From Marinirhabdus sp963799365 (GTDB lineage Bacteria; Bacteroidota; Bacteroidia; Flavobacteriales; Flavobacteriaceae), in the NCBI GenBank assembly GCA_963799365.1, contig CAWCWV010000017.1, forward strand, positions 434,001 to 498,000: 64,000 nt of DNA, given 5' to 3'. This document shows positions 18,395 through 27,869 of this stretch, piece after piece (the stretch's first letter is position 1; every line of letters begins with the position of its first letter). The translations under genes and the position numbers were made by a program. The notes beneath the pieces were generated by a model. The model had not been told where the DNA came from and did not search any database. It worked only from the letters and a program-made list of their open reading frames with translations.

Positions 18395-19196
18395 ATGAAA
18401 AAAACATTGACATTTATAATCAGTAATATTTACTTTTCGAGTTAGTAGAACACATTTTAAATTAGCAATCTATTTGATAATCGGATTTTACTTTGGCGAT
18501 TCCGGAAGTTACTCTCACGGACGTAATTATTTCTAATTTGACCTTTGCTCAAAACAAAGTCGAATTAAGAGATTTAAACTTTAGTGTTCCTATTGAATTT
18601 TATCATTTTACTGAACAAAACAGAAAATTTGACTATGAAAATTTTCACGAAATCGGAAAAATATATACTGACTCGATTGATTTGGAATGAAATTCCAAAG
18701 CGAAAATTCAATATCAATATTATGAAATGCCTGAATTTGGACTGGAAAGCTCTGAAAAAGTTTTGACAAGTCTAAATCAAATAATGACAAAAGATATAAA
18801 TGCCGACACCCTAATTATTAAAGAATTGGAAAATTAATCGTTAGCTAAATATTCGATAATGGGAAAATCATTGTTTGAGATAAAAAGTTTGGGTAAAAAT
18901 GGATGGATAAATATTCAATATTTTGATTTGCCAAATAATGATAGAAATAGCTTTCAAAAAGCAAACGAAATTATTCGTTCAATTAAGCATAAACAAAAAT
19001 ATGAATCGGAATATGATAGTCATATGAAAGAGTCAGGAGAACTTTCGGAAAAAGCCCTAGTTTTTGGAATTTTATATTATATTCCGACGATAAAATAGTA
19101 TAATACAAAAATCGTATAGAGCTAGTTTTTTTGGCAATTGGACTATTATTATTTCTGACACCTAAACTGATTAAAAAATTAAAAAACGTTGCCTAA
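18395..19196 (+). pseudogene. Cassette 1: decayed copy of the cassette 8 genes
   Basis: This region matches 23538-24167 almost base for base but is disrupted. An extra segment of about 100 bases interrupts the signal peptide (near 18421-18523). Small indels occur near 18689-18705, and an extra segment of about 65 bases lies near 19063-19130 before the C-terminal membrane helix. It also shares the in-frame TAA that separates the two ORFs of cassette 8, so that stop predates the duplication. No intact product is expected. Confidence 0.85.
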
Positions 19197-19315
19197 CAAC
19201 GTATATAATCCATTGCTAGTACTAGCCTACTTACGAAAATCCTCGCGGATTTTCTATTCGGTTTTTATTTGCTAAATTAGTTGCTTACACACGCAACGTA
19301 TCATATACAAAACCG
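19191..19315 (+). repeat. attC of cassette 1, family E (125 bp)
   Basis: R'' GCCTAAC matches the cassette start TTAGGC. Outer arms are GTATATAATCC and GTATCATATAC; an internal hairpin GAAAATCCTCGCGGATTTTC is present. Confidence 0.85.
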
Positions 19316-19343
19316 TTACCCAACATTAAAAAAAACAATAACT

Positions 19344-19994
19344 ATGAAAAAAACACTTATTCTTTTATTTTTAATCATAATATCTTTTTCAGCCAATTCT
19401 CAAGAAAACAGAATAAAATATAACGGAGAAAAAGAAGATATGGATATGGGTGTATTTATGGCAATGGTCGGATTTGATTATCATAAATTCGAAATGAAAT
19501 CAAATAAACCTTCTTACATAAATGTATATGTTGATGAATATTTAAATGACAAATTAATAAAGCATTTTGACCATATTTCAGAGAATAAAGATGAAACACC
19601 AAAAGCGTATTTTGATTTGGTTTTTACAAAATTGGACAGTGTGAAGTTCACCTTAAAAATTTATACACTTTCAAAGAGCGATAGCATCGAAAAAGTACAA
19701 TTCAGAATTGGAGAATTAGGGCTCTTTAAAGACTTACAAGTTAATAAATCCAAGTTCGATTATAGCTGGAAGAGAAGTGATTTTAATGGAGATTTAGGTC
19801 CGAAAATAGAAATTGGAAAAAAAATACCACTATTATTTTATTCAACATCAGTAACCGAAAATGTTGATGGAAAGACGGTTAATGCATTTTGTAGTGTTCC
19901 TAACATTTTAATGAATCGTGACGAAATTGAAAACAAAGGTAAAATAGAGCATTATTTTGAAATTGGAATTGAATTAGTAGAAAAAATCGAATAA
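19344..19994 (+). CDS. Cassette 2: secreted protein of unknown function
   Basis: A 216-residue protein with a clear signal peptide (MKKTLILLFLIIISFSANSQ) and no lipobox, so probably periplasmic. No known domain is recognised. The pattern KLIKHFDHI in the first half and KIPLLFYSTS with a later FCSVP recurs in the cassette 45 protein (KLIKTDTL, KIPLLIFASS, FCGVV), so the two are members of one uncharacterised family. ATG 19344 is chosen because upstream codons lie in the previous attC. Confidence 0.75.
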   Translation: MKKTLILLFLIIISFSANSQENRIKYNGEKEDMDMGVFMAMVGFDYHKFEMKSNKPSYINVYVDEYLNDKLIKHFDHISENKDETPKAYFDLVFTKLDSVKFTLKIYTLSKSDSIEKVQFRIGELGLFKDLQVNKSKFDYSWKRSDFNGDLGPKIEIGKKIPLLFYSTSVTENVDGKTVNAFCSVPNILMNRDEIENKGKIEHYFEIGIELVEKIE

Positions 19995-20001
19995 AAACGT
20001 T

Positions 20002-20194
20002 GGGTAACAATGTATATAAAAAATAGCGCGAGCAGTTGCTAATACAAAGGTTCGGGCACTTTTTCGAGGTCGCCAAATTTTTAAATTTGGCTATTTGAGA
20101 AAAGAAAGATAAATAGAAAAATTTAAAAATTCGGCTTGAGTATAACCGAATAGATTGCGCACTTTTTCAGCGCTACTTTTCATATATTCGACCG
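20002..20194 (+). repeat. attC of cassette 2, family C (193 bp)
   Basis: R'' GGGTAAC matches the cassette start TTACCC. Arms GTATATAAAAAATAGCGC and GCGCTACTTTTCATAT pair; the inside holds an AT-rich palindrome around GCCAAATTT...AAATTTGGC. Confidence 0.85.
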
Positions 20195-20217
20195 TTGTGT
20201 GTCATTAAAAAAACTGA

Positions 20218-20832
20218 ATGGATTGGAACGAAATCAATGACTTATTAAATAGTCAGATAAAAGAAAATAAAGAAGTTTCGTCTGGATATGAACAAATAAA
20301 AAAAGTTTTATCCGACAACAATCTACCAATCGCTCAAATCGATACTAATCGAATTTTAAAGGAATTTCAAGATTGGCTTAAAGAAGTTCTGGAAAAAGAA
20401 CCCATACCGAAAGAAATAAAATCAATTTATTTTGGACTTTCTGAATTATCCTTTCCTGATATTGATGATGGACTAAGTAAAACAACAATTTACATAGCTG
20501 GCTCAAAATTTTCCCCTGACGAAGACTCTGATTGGAATTGCGATACTGAATATTTACCAAAAAGACGTTATTTATTGTTAGATGACTTCGAAAAAATAGA
20601 CAATCTTAAATCCGAAAATGAGCTATCAGGAGATTACGAAGTTTTGGTTTTCAATGGACTTCTGAATTTACTCGTTGCGCACGCAATGAAAAACTTGAAA
20701 AGTCAATTTTTAACGTACAAAATTAAAAAGTTTGGTTTATTCGAGTCAATTAAGGAACGAGAACAATTATATTTTGGTGTTGGATTTGATTCAGGAGATA
20801 CATATCTCATTGGACAGTTGAAAAAGGAATAA
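20218..20832 (+). CDS. Cassette 3: unknown cytoplasmic protein
   Basis: A 204-residue acidic protein without signal or membrane segments. The N-terminus is helical (MDWNEINDLLNSQIKEN); the centre has IKSIYFGLSEL and YIAGSKFSPDEDSDWNC, and the end FGVGFDSGDTYLIGQL is strand-rich. I do not recognise the family. It starts 24 bases after the cassette junction and fills the cassette. Confidence 0.7.
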   Translation: MDWNEINDLLNSQIKENKEVSSGYEQIKKVLSDNNLPIAQIDTNRILKEFQDWLKEVLEKEPIPKEIKSIYFGLSELSFPDIDDGLSKTTIYIAGSKFSPDEDSDWNCDTEYLPKRRYLLLDDFEKIDNLKSENELSGDYEVLVFNGLLNLLVAHAMKNLKSQFLTYKIKKFGLFESIKEREQLYFGVGFDSGDTYLIGQLKKE

Positions 20833-20840
20833 AAAACGCC

Positions 20841-20969
20841 ACACAACACCGTGTATAATTAATTGCTTTGGCAAGTGCTTATTTGGAAAATTCCTTCGGA
20901 ATTTTCTCGTGCTCATTTTTGTTTACTAAATTAGTTGCTTAATCACGCAACTAACCATACACAATAACG
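20841..20969 (+). repeat. attC of cassette 3, family D (129 bp)
   Basis: R'' ACACAAC matches start TTGTGTG. Arms GTGTATAATTAATTGC and GCAACTAACCATACAC; internal hairpin GAAAATTCC/GGAATTTTC. Confidence 0.85.
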
Positions 20970-21328
20970 TTACCAATCATGGCGCAATTGGCACTTTTCA
21001 TAAAAAATATCACGGCTGATAAATCCGCAAACTCGTGCAACTGATTTGAAAGACGAATGGTTCGTGTTGGAGATAAAAACTCTCACGGCTGACAAATCCG
21101 CCCACGGCGGATTTAATTGCGCAAGCGGACTATTTCGTTAGCAAAGGTCGGTGGAATGTTACGCAGGATCGTTTCTGTGTGTTTGGCAAGTTTGCGCCAC
21201 GCTAGGTAACAATGCATAAAGTCCATTGCTACTGATTTTCCTATCGGAAAATCATCGCAGGCGGGAAATGAGGGAAATTCTAATTATATTCGTTAAAACG
21301 TTCCGCAACGGAACGTTATGCAAGACCG
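20970..21328 (+). mobile_element. Cassette 4: ORF-poor 359-bp cassette, copy 1 of 12
   Basis: The core is 20970-21203, the family B attC is 21204-21328. It starts TTACCAATCATGGCGCAATTGG and its only ATG-led reading frame at the start gives 21 residues (MAQLALFIKN...). It contains a perfect hairpin AAATCCGCC/GGCGGATTT near 21093-21113 and two copies of a TCACGGCTGA..AATCCGC block. A structured RNA or a tiny peptide could be encoded, or it may simply be a selfish duplicated cassette. Confidence 0.85.
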
Positions 21329-21353
21329 TTGGGCACAAGCAAGAAATAATCTT

Positions 21354-21890
21354 ATGGCGAAAAAAATTGGGCTTTTAATTTTAATTATAATTTTATCGAT
21401 AATTCTCGCTTCGATTTACGGAATTTTACACAATCAAATTTCTTACTCAATCTCGACTGAATATTTTACGAAATTTAAATTTGAACAATTCGGATTTGTT
21501 GAATATGGACTTGATACCCCTCGTTTGACAGCAGGTTTAATTGGAGTTTGGGCAACTTGGTGGTTCGGATTTTTAATCGGATTGATAAATGGAATTGTTG
21601 GATTGTTTCAACCGACTTACAAAATAATGTGGAAAAGTGCTTTCGGAGCAACAACTCGCACTTTATTAATAGCAATCGGATTTGGGATTATTGGAATTTT
21701 GGTTGGTAAGTTTATAATCTCAAACTTAAATACCAATTGGAATCTTCCAGCCGATTTAACCGACCGAAAGAATTTTTTGACTTCTGGAACAATGCATACT
21801 TTCAGCTATATTGGTGGAATAATCGGACTGATTTCAGGAATTATTTATCAACTGAAAATCAAAAAAGCCAGTGCCCAACACCGCATATAA
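21354..21890 (+). CDS. Cassette 5: membrane protein
   Basis: A 178-residue protein with four predicted helices: residues 4-26, 60-90 (WATWWFGFLIGLINGIVGL), 112-136 (GFGIIGILVGKFII) and 152-172. The function is unknown. The last residues (QHRI) are read from the attC, whose TAA ends the protein. An in-frame ATG at 21318 in the preceding attC could add 12 residues, but ATG 21354 fits the first helix. Confidence 0.7.
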   Translation: MAKKIGLLILIIILSIILASIYGILHNQISYSISTEYFTKFKFEQFGFVEYGLDTPRLTAGLIGVWATWWFGFLIGLINGIVGLFQPTYKIMWKSAFGATTRTLLIAIGFGIIGILVGKFIISNLNTNWNLPADLTDRKNFLTSGTMHTFSYIGGIIGLISGIIYQLKIKKASAQHRI

Positions 21891-22084
21891 TCCAGCGGTC
21901 AGATGGTTAAGTGAATTGTATTTCCTACAAATTATCGTAAATTAGTCACGCGGATAAATACGTAGTGGCGGCGCCACTGCCCACGGCTGATTCGCACGCT
22001 GACGCTTCCCACAAACCGCTGACGCAGTTTTGTTGGCACTGCCGAAGCTGCCGCTCAAGACCCGCCGTATCATATGCAAACCCG
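21873..22084 (+). repeat. attC of cassette 5, family A (212 bp)
   Basis: R'' GCCCAAC matches start TTGGGC. Arms GCATATAATCCAGCGG and CCGCCGTATCATATGC; GC-rich centre with GGCGGCGCCACTGCC. Confidence 0.85.
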
Positions 22085-22114
22085 TTACCTGCAAGCAATA
22101 AATATTATTAAACA

Positions 22115-22534
22115 TTGAAGTTCTACAGTCCTTATCTTTCTATAACTATAATAGTCATTCAATTGATTTTGTCGCTAATAGGTCATTTGCAATATTTAGA
22201 ATGGGTAGAAGAAATGGAAAAGCAAAACCCTGAACTAATAGGACTCATTTCACCTAGCAGAACATATGGCACTCTTTCTATATTTGTCATATTGATTGGT
22301 TTTTACGAAATGACGACCAAACCTACTTGGATTAAAATCATAATTCGAATATTTTTAGTTTGCATAGTTTTAGGAGCTACCTTTTCGGGCTTAATTCCAA
22401 TTGACGGAATTTATGATTGCGTTTATAACACAGCCTGGTTCTCAGCAACAATTGCGCTATTTTTACTCATCATTAGATTTGGAAAATATATAAAAAATAG
22501 AGAAACTGATAAACATAAGAAAGCCAGCAGGTAA
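22115..22534 (+). CDS. Cassette 6: membrane protein, TTG start
   Basis: A 139-residue protein with four hydrophobic helices (about 6-24, 47-64, 72-92, 103-120) and a basic tail. No ATG precedes the first helix; the TTG at 22115, 30 bases into the cassette, is the best start. The family is not recognised. Confidence 0.65.
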   Translation: MKFYSPYLSITIIVIQLILSLIGHLQYLEWVEEMEKQNPELIGLISPSRTYGTLSIFVILIGFYEMTTKPTWIKIIIRIFLVCIVLGATFSGLIPIDGIYDCVYNTAWFSATIALFLLIIRFGKYIKNRETDKHKKASR

Positions 22535-22738
22535 CAACGCATATAATACAGCGGGTCACATTCGTCTTAAATTAAATTCCCTAAATTTATAAAAAAAATT
22601 AGTATAGCGGATAAATACGTAGTGGCGGCGCCACTGCCCACGGCTGATTCGCACGCTGCGCTTCCCACTTTCGCTGACGCAAAATGTTGGCACTGCCGAA
22701 GCTGCCGCTCAAGACCCGCCGTATCATATGCAAAACCG
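22529..22738 (+). repeat. attC of cassette 6, family A (210 bp)
   Basis: R'' AGGTAAC; nine bases of the cassette start (TTACCTGC) are complementary to its end. Arms GCATATAATACAGCGGGT and ACCCGCCGTATCATATGC. Confidence 0.87.
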
Positions 22739-22764
22739 TTAGGCAAAATTGCAAGAAACAGTAA

Positions 22765-23305
22765 ATGAAGTCAACTAATACAACTGAATATAGGCGTTTT
22801 AAAATTTGCATTAATTTGCTATTTATTCATATTTATACTGATTCTGATCCGCTCAAGATTAGTAATAAGTTTATTCTAATCATATATTCAACGTGGTTCA
22901 CATTGACGTCATTTTTTCTTGGATGGTGGGGAACAAGTTTCAAGACATCCATTCCAAGATATTGAAAATACTCTGAAAGCTATACATATCAACATTAATG
23001 GTGGATTTGAATTTTCTCATGAAATTGAATCTATGGAATATGATGACTTTACTAATCACGTTTATAACAATTTGAGTAGAGAAACTTACGATAGACTTTC
23101 ACTAAATCATATTTCTTTAATCCTCGATTTTCATATTGATTTTTTGGAATCAAATCAACTAGAATACTCGCAGCAGAATATTGAACATATTATTTGGCAA
23201 ATGAAAAAATCAAATGTCCAATCGATTATATCTGAAGATATCAAAGATGTTTTCGAGGCAATTGAATCCTATAAAAGATATACATCCCAAAGCAACTTTG
23301 CCTAA
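22765..23305 (+). pseudogene. Cassette 7: membrane-anchored unknown protein, frameshifted
   Basis: The first frame (22765-22965) encodes a tandem hydrophobic stretch ending FFLGWWG; the neighbouring frame (from about 22945 to 23305) continues with DIENTLKAIHININGG and a helical acidic domain. Neither part is complete alone and together they make a coherent protein of about 180 residues, so one indel near 22945-22965 is inferred. It may be a sequence error. The function is unknown. Confidence 0.6.
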
Positions 23306-23509
23306 CACCGCATATAATACAGCGGTCACATTTGGCTTAAATTAAATTCCCTAACTTTATCAAAAATTAGTACAGCGGATAATTACGTAGTGGCGGCGCC
23401 ACTGCCCACGGCTGATTCGCACGCTGACGCTTCCCACTTATCGCTGACGCAGTTTTGTTGGCACTGCCGATGCTGCCGCTCAAGACCCGCCGTATCATAT
23501 GCAATACCG
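23300..23509 (+). repeat. attC of cassette 7, family A (210 bp)
   Basis: R'' GCCTAAC matches start TTAGGC; the TAA of this box is also the stop codon of the gene. Confidence 0.85.
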
Positions 23510-23537
23510 TTAGGCAACATTTGGACAAACATCGCGA

Positions 23538-23873
23538 ATGAAAAAAACATTGACATTTATAATAGTAATTATTTCTAATTTGACCTTTGCTCAAAACAAA
23601 GTCGAATTAAGAGATTTAAACTTTAGTGTTCCTATTGAATTTTATCATTTTACTGAACAAAACAGAAAATTTGACTATGAAAATTTTCACGAAATCGGAA
23701 AAATATATACTGACTCGATTGATTTGGAGAAATTCCCGAAAATTCAATATCAATATTATGAAATGCCTGAATTTGGACTGGAAAGCTCTGAAAAAGTTTT
23801 GACAAGTCTAAATCAAATAATGACAAAAGATATAAATGCCGACACCCTAATTATTAAAGAATTGGAAAATTAA
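23538..23873 (+). CDS. Cassette 8, first ORF: secreted protein of unknown function
   Basis: A 111-residue product with a signal peptide (MKKTLTFIIVIISNLTFAQ) and a domain with LNFSVPIEFYHF and a YQYYEMPEFGL segment. The next ORF begins 21 bases later in the same frame, separated by a single TAA. Without that stop the two would form one protein with an N-terminal signal and a C-terminal membrane helix, which looks like the ancestral gene. The same TAA occurs in cassette 1. Confidence 0.65.
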   Translation: MKKTLTFIIVIISNLTFAQNKVELRDLNFSVPIEFYHFTEQNRKFDYENFHEIGKIYTDSIDLEKFPKIQYQYYEMPEFGLESSEKVLTSLNQIMTKDINADTLIIKELEN

Positions 23874-23894
23874 TCGTTAGCTAAATATTCGATA

Positions 23895-24167
23895 ATGGGA
23901 AAATCATTGTTTGAGATAAAAAGTTTGGGTAAAAATGGATGGATAAATATTCAATATTTTGATTTGCCAAATAATGATAGAAATAGCTTTCAAAAAGCAA
24001 ACGAAATTATTCGTTCAATTAAGCATAAACAAAAATATGAATCGGAATATGATAGTCATATGAAAGAGTCAGGAGAACTTTCGAAAAGTGCCCTAGTTTT
24101 TTTGGCAATTGGACTATTATTATTTCTGACACCTAAACTGATTAAAAAATTAAAAAACGTTGCCTAA
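23895..24167 (+). CDS. Cassette 8, second ORF: C-terminal part with membrane helix
   Basis: 90 residues: a soluble part (SLFEIKSLGKNGWINIQYF) followed by a helix ALVFLAIGLLLFLTPKL near residues 66-83 and a lysine tail. It may be translated separately by re-initiation or be the broken end of the upstream ORF. Its stop codon is inside the R'' box of the attC. Confidence 0.6.
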   Translation: MGKSLFEIKSLGKNGWINIQYFDLPNNDRNSFQKANEIIRSIKHKQKYESEYDSHMKESGELSKSALVFLAIGLLLFLTPKLIKKLKNVA

Positions 24168-24286
24168 CAACGTATATAATCCATTGCTAGTACTAGCCTA
24201 CTTACGAAAATCCTCGCGGATTTTCTATTCGGTTTTTATTTGCTAAATTAGTTGCTTACACACGCAACGTATCATATACAAAACCG
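24162..24286 (+). repeat. attC of cassette 8, family E (125 bp)
   Basis: Essentially identical to the attC of cassette 1, as expected of a duplicated cassette. R'' GCCTAAC matches start TTAGGC. Confidence 0.87.
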
Positions 24287-24312
24287 TTACCTGCAAGCTC
24301 AAAAAAATAACA

Positions 24313-24998
24313 ATGAAGAAAATTTATGGAATATTAGTAATCGGACTGCTATTAATCGGTTGTAAACAAAAAATTAATGAAAGTGAAATAACTGAAACAA
24401 AAGTTGAATTCGATGAAGAATTAACTGATGAACTTGCTAAAATGGTTGTGATAGACCAATTAGCTGCTGCGAATGCATATCCACCCGAATCACATTCAAA
24501 TTTGACATTAGAAGAATGGAAATCATTTAAAGACAGCATTTTCAGAACTCACCAAAAACGAGTAAAACAAATATTTGACAATTTCGGATTTCCTGGTTAT
24601 GATTTGGTCGGAGAAGAGGTTCTTCAGAGTTTTGGCTGATGGTCCAGCATTCAGAGCATAACCCTAAATTTCAATTAGAAGTTTTGGAAAGAATGAAGAA
24701 AGAAGTTGACAAGGGAAATGCGGATTCCAGAACTTATGGTCTGTTAGTTGACCGAGTAAAATTAAATACTGGTCAAGCCCAAATTTATGGAACCCAATTA
24801 GATTATAATATGGAAATATGTCAAGCTTATCCACGAAATTTAGCAGATAGTATCAATGTAAATAAAAGGAGAAAAGAGATTGGACTTGAACCATTAGAAG
24901 AATATTTAAACTATATGACGGAAATGAATTTCGAAATGAATAAAGAGTTTTACGCTAAAAAAGGAGTGACAGAACCAAAATTATACAAAACAGAATAA
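24313..24998 (+). CDS. Cassette 9: DUF6624-like lipoprotein, one frameshift
   Basis: The first frame (24313-24639) begins with a lipoprotein signal (lipobox cysteine near residue 17) and runs to GEEVLQSFG-stop. The second frame (to 24998) continues MVQHSEHNPKFQ...RTYGLLVDRVKLNTGQAQIYGTQ, a pattern of the DUF6624 family. Restoring one T in the run at about 24630 gives SFWLMVQHSEHNP, so the gene is a single unit of about 228 residues with a one-base deletion in a homopolymer, either real or a sequence error. Confidence 0.75.
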
Positions 24999-25006
24999 AC
25001 GCCAGC

Positions 25007-25131
25007 AGGTAACACCGTATAAAATTAATGGCTAGTTCTCGCCTACTTACGACAATCCTCGCGGATTTTCTATTCGGTTTTTATTTGCTAAATTAGGTGC
25101 TTAAACACGCCACTAATCTTATACAATCACG
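25007..25131 (+). repeat. attC of cassette 9, D/E hybrid (125 bp)
   Basis: R'' AGGTAAC matches start TTACCTGC. Left arm starts like family D (CACCGTATAAAATTAATGGC) while the inside carries the family E hairpin GACAATCCTCGCGGATTTTC, suggesting recombination between families. Confidence 0.8.
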
Positions 25132-25490
25132 TTACCAATCATGGCGCAATTGGAACTTTTCATAAAAAATATCACGGCTGATAAATTCGCAAATTCGTTC
25201 AACTGATTTGAAAGTCGAATGGTTCGTGTTGGAGATAAAAATTCTCACGGCTGACAAATCCGCCCACGGCGGATTTAATTGCGCTAGCGGACTATTTCGT
25301 TGGCAAAGGGCGGTGGAATGTTACGCAGGGTCGTTTCTGAGCGTTTGGCAAGTTTGCGCCACGCTAGGTAACAATGCATAAAGTCCATTGCTGCTGATTT
25401 TCCTATCGGAAAATCATCGCAGACGGGAAATGAGGGAAATTTTAGGTAAATTCGTTAAGACGTTCCGCAACGGAACGTTATGCAAGACCG
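25132..25490 (+). mobile_element. Cassette 10: ORF-poor 359-bp cassette, copy 2 of 12
   Basis: Core 25132-25365, family B attC 25366-25490. The leading peptide frame is again interrupted after about 20 residues. Confidence 0.87.
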
Positions 25491-25513
25491 TTACCCACAA
25501 TTAAAAAACAACT

Positions 25514-26062
25514 ATGTCTGAAACAACATATATCGTTAAATTAAATGGATTTGGTTACAAAAATGGAAATGTTGCTATAAATAAAGTACTTGAATTTGAC
25601 AATGTAAATGAGTATCAACAATTTCTCGGACCGAATAAACTTAATGAAATTTCGAGAGTAATATCATTTCACTATCCAAATGTTGATTTCGACCCGAAAA
25701 AAATCTCTATCAGTACAAATTCCATAAAAAAACAAAAACCGAAGAAAGAATCAAATACTTTGTTGGCAGGAACTCTTTTGGCTGGTAAAATGATTGATAA
25801 TAGAGAAAAAAACCAATCCGATAATAAAAATAACCTAAGGGATTTACGAAGATTGGAATCCAAGAAAAGGTCAAATGAGAGAATAAAAGCACGAAGGGAG
25901 AATAAAAAAGATAACCGAAAAAACATACTAGAAAACGAAACGTTTAAAACTCTGTTTAACAATCCTTCTCAAAAAAAAGGTGTTAATAAACTTATTCCTG
26001 TTGCTGGATTAATTCTAATGTTTCTAATATTACTTTTAATATTATGGATAAGGAAAAATTAA
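25514..26062 (+). CDS. Cassette 11, first gene: tail-anchored unknown protein
   Basis: A 182-residue protein with a compact N-terminal domain (about residues 1-70), a very basic helical middle (RRLESKKRSNERIKARRE) and one hydrophobic helix at the C-terminus (LIPVAGLILMFLILLLILWI), which suggests tail anchoring. It overlaps the next gene by 19 bases. The function is unknown. Confidence 0.65.
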   Translation: MSETTYIVKLNGFGYKNGNVAINKVLEFDNVNEYQQFLGPNKLNEISRVISFHYPNVDFDPKKISISTNSIKKQKPKKESNTLLAGTLLAGKMIDNREKNQSDNKNNLRDLRRLESKKRSNERIKARRENKKDNRKNILENETFKTLFNNPSQKKGVNKLIPVAGLILMFLILLLILWIRKN

Positions 26063-26751
26063 ATGACAGAGTAATCTTTTCCGAATTAGAGAAAATATTT
26101 AAATATTCCTCCAATAATGTTGAAATGAACGAAATTATCTCCAGAGGTTTCGTTTGTTCCAAGTTAAAAAAAGCCAAAGCTTTATTTGTTGGCATAAATC
26201 CGTCTTATTTGTCAAATGCAATAAAACGTTCATACCAATACGATATAGAAAATGCCCTAACGGAATATCCAAAACATTACAGAAAATTTCAACAGTTAGT
26301 TAATGCAACGAAATACGAAAATGATTGGACTTATATTGATATCTTTCAATTTAGAGATACGAACCAAAAAAATATTTATGAATTTCTGAAGAATGATAGC
26401 CAATTTTTTGTGGCGCAATTAAAATTAACACATAAAATTATTTGTGAAATAAATCCTGAAATAATAATTGTTTGTAATAGTGGTGCATCAGACTTTTTCG
26501 GAATCAATAAAAAGACGAAAAACAATTCTTGGGAAAATATTTGGTTAGGTTATGAATTTGAGTTCAATAAAACTTTCGGAATTCATGTTATAAAAGACAT
26601 ACATACTGAAAGTATAATAGAAAACCAAAAATGTCGTCTGACTAATTTACCAGTATTGTTTGCCAGTACTTTGACTTACAAAAGCAAATTTGAAAAGAAA
26701 CGAATAAATTGGCAACTGAATTTAATAGCCGAAAATTATAGCTTTAATTAA
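26044..26751 (+). CDS. Cassette 11, second gene: uracil-DNA glycosylase-fold protein
   Basis: A 235-residue protein whose start KAKALFVGINPSYLS resembles the GxNP motif of the mismatch/uracil-DNA glycosylase superfamily, followed by WTYIDIFQFRD and the strand INPEIIIVCNSGASDFF. The terminal histidine motif of true UDGs is not clear, so activity on DNA is uncertain. It overlaps the upstream gene and the two probably act together. Confidence 0.55.
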   Translation: MDKEKLNDRVIFSELEKIFKYSSNNVEMNEIISRGFVCSKLKKAKALFVGINPSYLSNAIKRSYQYDIENALTEYPKHYRKFQQLVNATKYENDWTYIDIFQFRDTNQKNIYEFLKNDSQFFVAQLKLTHKIICEINPEIIIVCNSGASDFFGINKKTKNNSWENIWLGYEFEFNKTFGIHVIKDIHTESIIENQKCRLTNLPVLFASTLTYKSKFEKKRINWQLNLIAENYSFN

Positions 26752-26770
26752 AAATTGGAAAATTAACTGT

Positions 26771-26981
26771 GGGTAACACCGCATATAATACAGCGGGTCT
26801 GATGGTTAAGTGAATTGGATTTTCTACAAATAATTGTAAATTAGTCACGCGGATAATTACGTAGTGGCGGCGCCACTGCCCCACGGCTGATTCGCACGCT
26901 GCGCTTCCCTCTTTCGCTGACGCAAAATGTTGGCACTGCCGAAGCTGCCGCTCAAAACCCGCCGTATCATATGCAAAACCG
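26771..26981 (+). repeat. attC of cassette 11, family A (211 bp)
   Basis: R'' GGGTAAC; the cassette start TTACCCACAA pairs with TGTGGGTAA over ten bases. Confidence 0.87.
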
Positions 26982-27112
26982 TTGTGTGTCATTATTTAAC
27001 CCCGCAATGAATATTAAGCCCGAATTCCAATCTTGGATACAAAAATCCTTTAAAACTGATCACAAGAAATTTTTAACTTGTTCATACTACTAATTCCTCT
27101 AAATTTGATCTC

Positions 27113-27520
27113 ATGTATAAGTATTTAAGTTTAATTATTTTTTTATCAATTTTAACTTATAGCTGCTCTTCTGATGACAAATCAGACAGAGTGCAAATGG
27201 CTTGTGATAATGTTGAGGGTGATGGACAAAGTATGGTTACGGTTAGTAATCTTAATATCGAAATTGATGGTGATTTCAGTATAATTACTGCTACAATTAA
27301 TAATGAAAATAGTTTTGACATTTCTGGTAGACCTTTATTTGTTTTTGATATAAATGGTGTTCCTTCAACATTCAGTTTTAGCGAAGCATTTTGCTGTGAT
27401 CAAGGGGATTTTTGTTTTCAAATTGATGCGAATGACTCTTGCGAGTTTCGTAATGATTATTTCAATGTCAATTTAAATGCTGATTCTATTCTAGCTTGTT
27501 TCATATATGAATCTAATTGA
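27113..27520 (+). CDS. Cassette 12: small lipoprotein
   Basis: A 135-residue lipoprotein (MYKYLSLIIFLSILTYSC, cysteine at residue 18, then SSDDKSD) with an exported beta-sandwich-like region and five later cysteines, including CCDQGDFC. It is preceded by a 130-base cassette leader in which I see no gene. Confidence 0.65.
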   Translation: MYKYLSLIIFLSILTYSCSSDDKSDRVQMACDNVEGDGQSMVTVSNLNIEIDGDFSIITATINNENSFDISGRPLFVFDINGVPSTFSFSEAFCCDQGDFCFQIDANDSCEFRNDYFNVNLNADSILACFIYESN

Positions 27521-27573
27521 TTTAATATTACAGGTTTTGATGATTGTATGTTGGTAAGAATAAAATAACGAAC

Positions 27574-27782
27574 ACACAACACCGCATATAATACAGCGGG
27601 TCGGATTCGGCTTTAATTAAATTTCCTAACTTTATAAAATAATTGGTACAGCGGATAATTACGTAGTGGCGGCGCAACTGCCCACGGCTGATTCGCACGC
27701 TGCGCTTCCCACTTTCGCTGACGCAAAATGTTGGCACTGCCGATGCTGCCGCTCAAGACCCGCCGTATCATATGCAAAACCG
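27574..27782 (+). repeat. attC of cassette 12, family A (209 bp)
   Basis: R'' ACACAAC matches start TTGTGTGT. Confidence 0.86.
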
Positions 27783-27869
27783 TTGGCAACAAGCTATGAA
27801 AATTCGTTAATTCGACAAAAATAACAACTGAATTGATAATTTTGTATCTTTGATAAAAAGCTAAATAAA

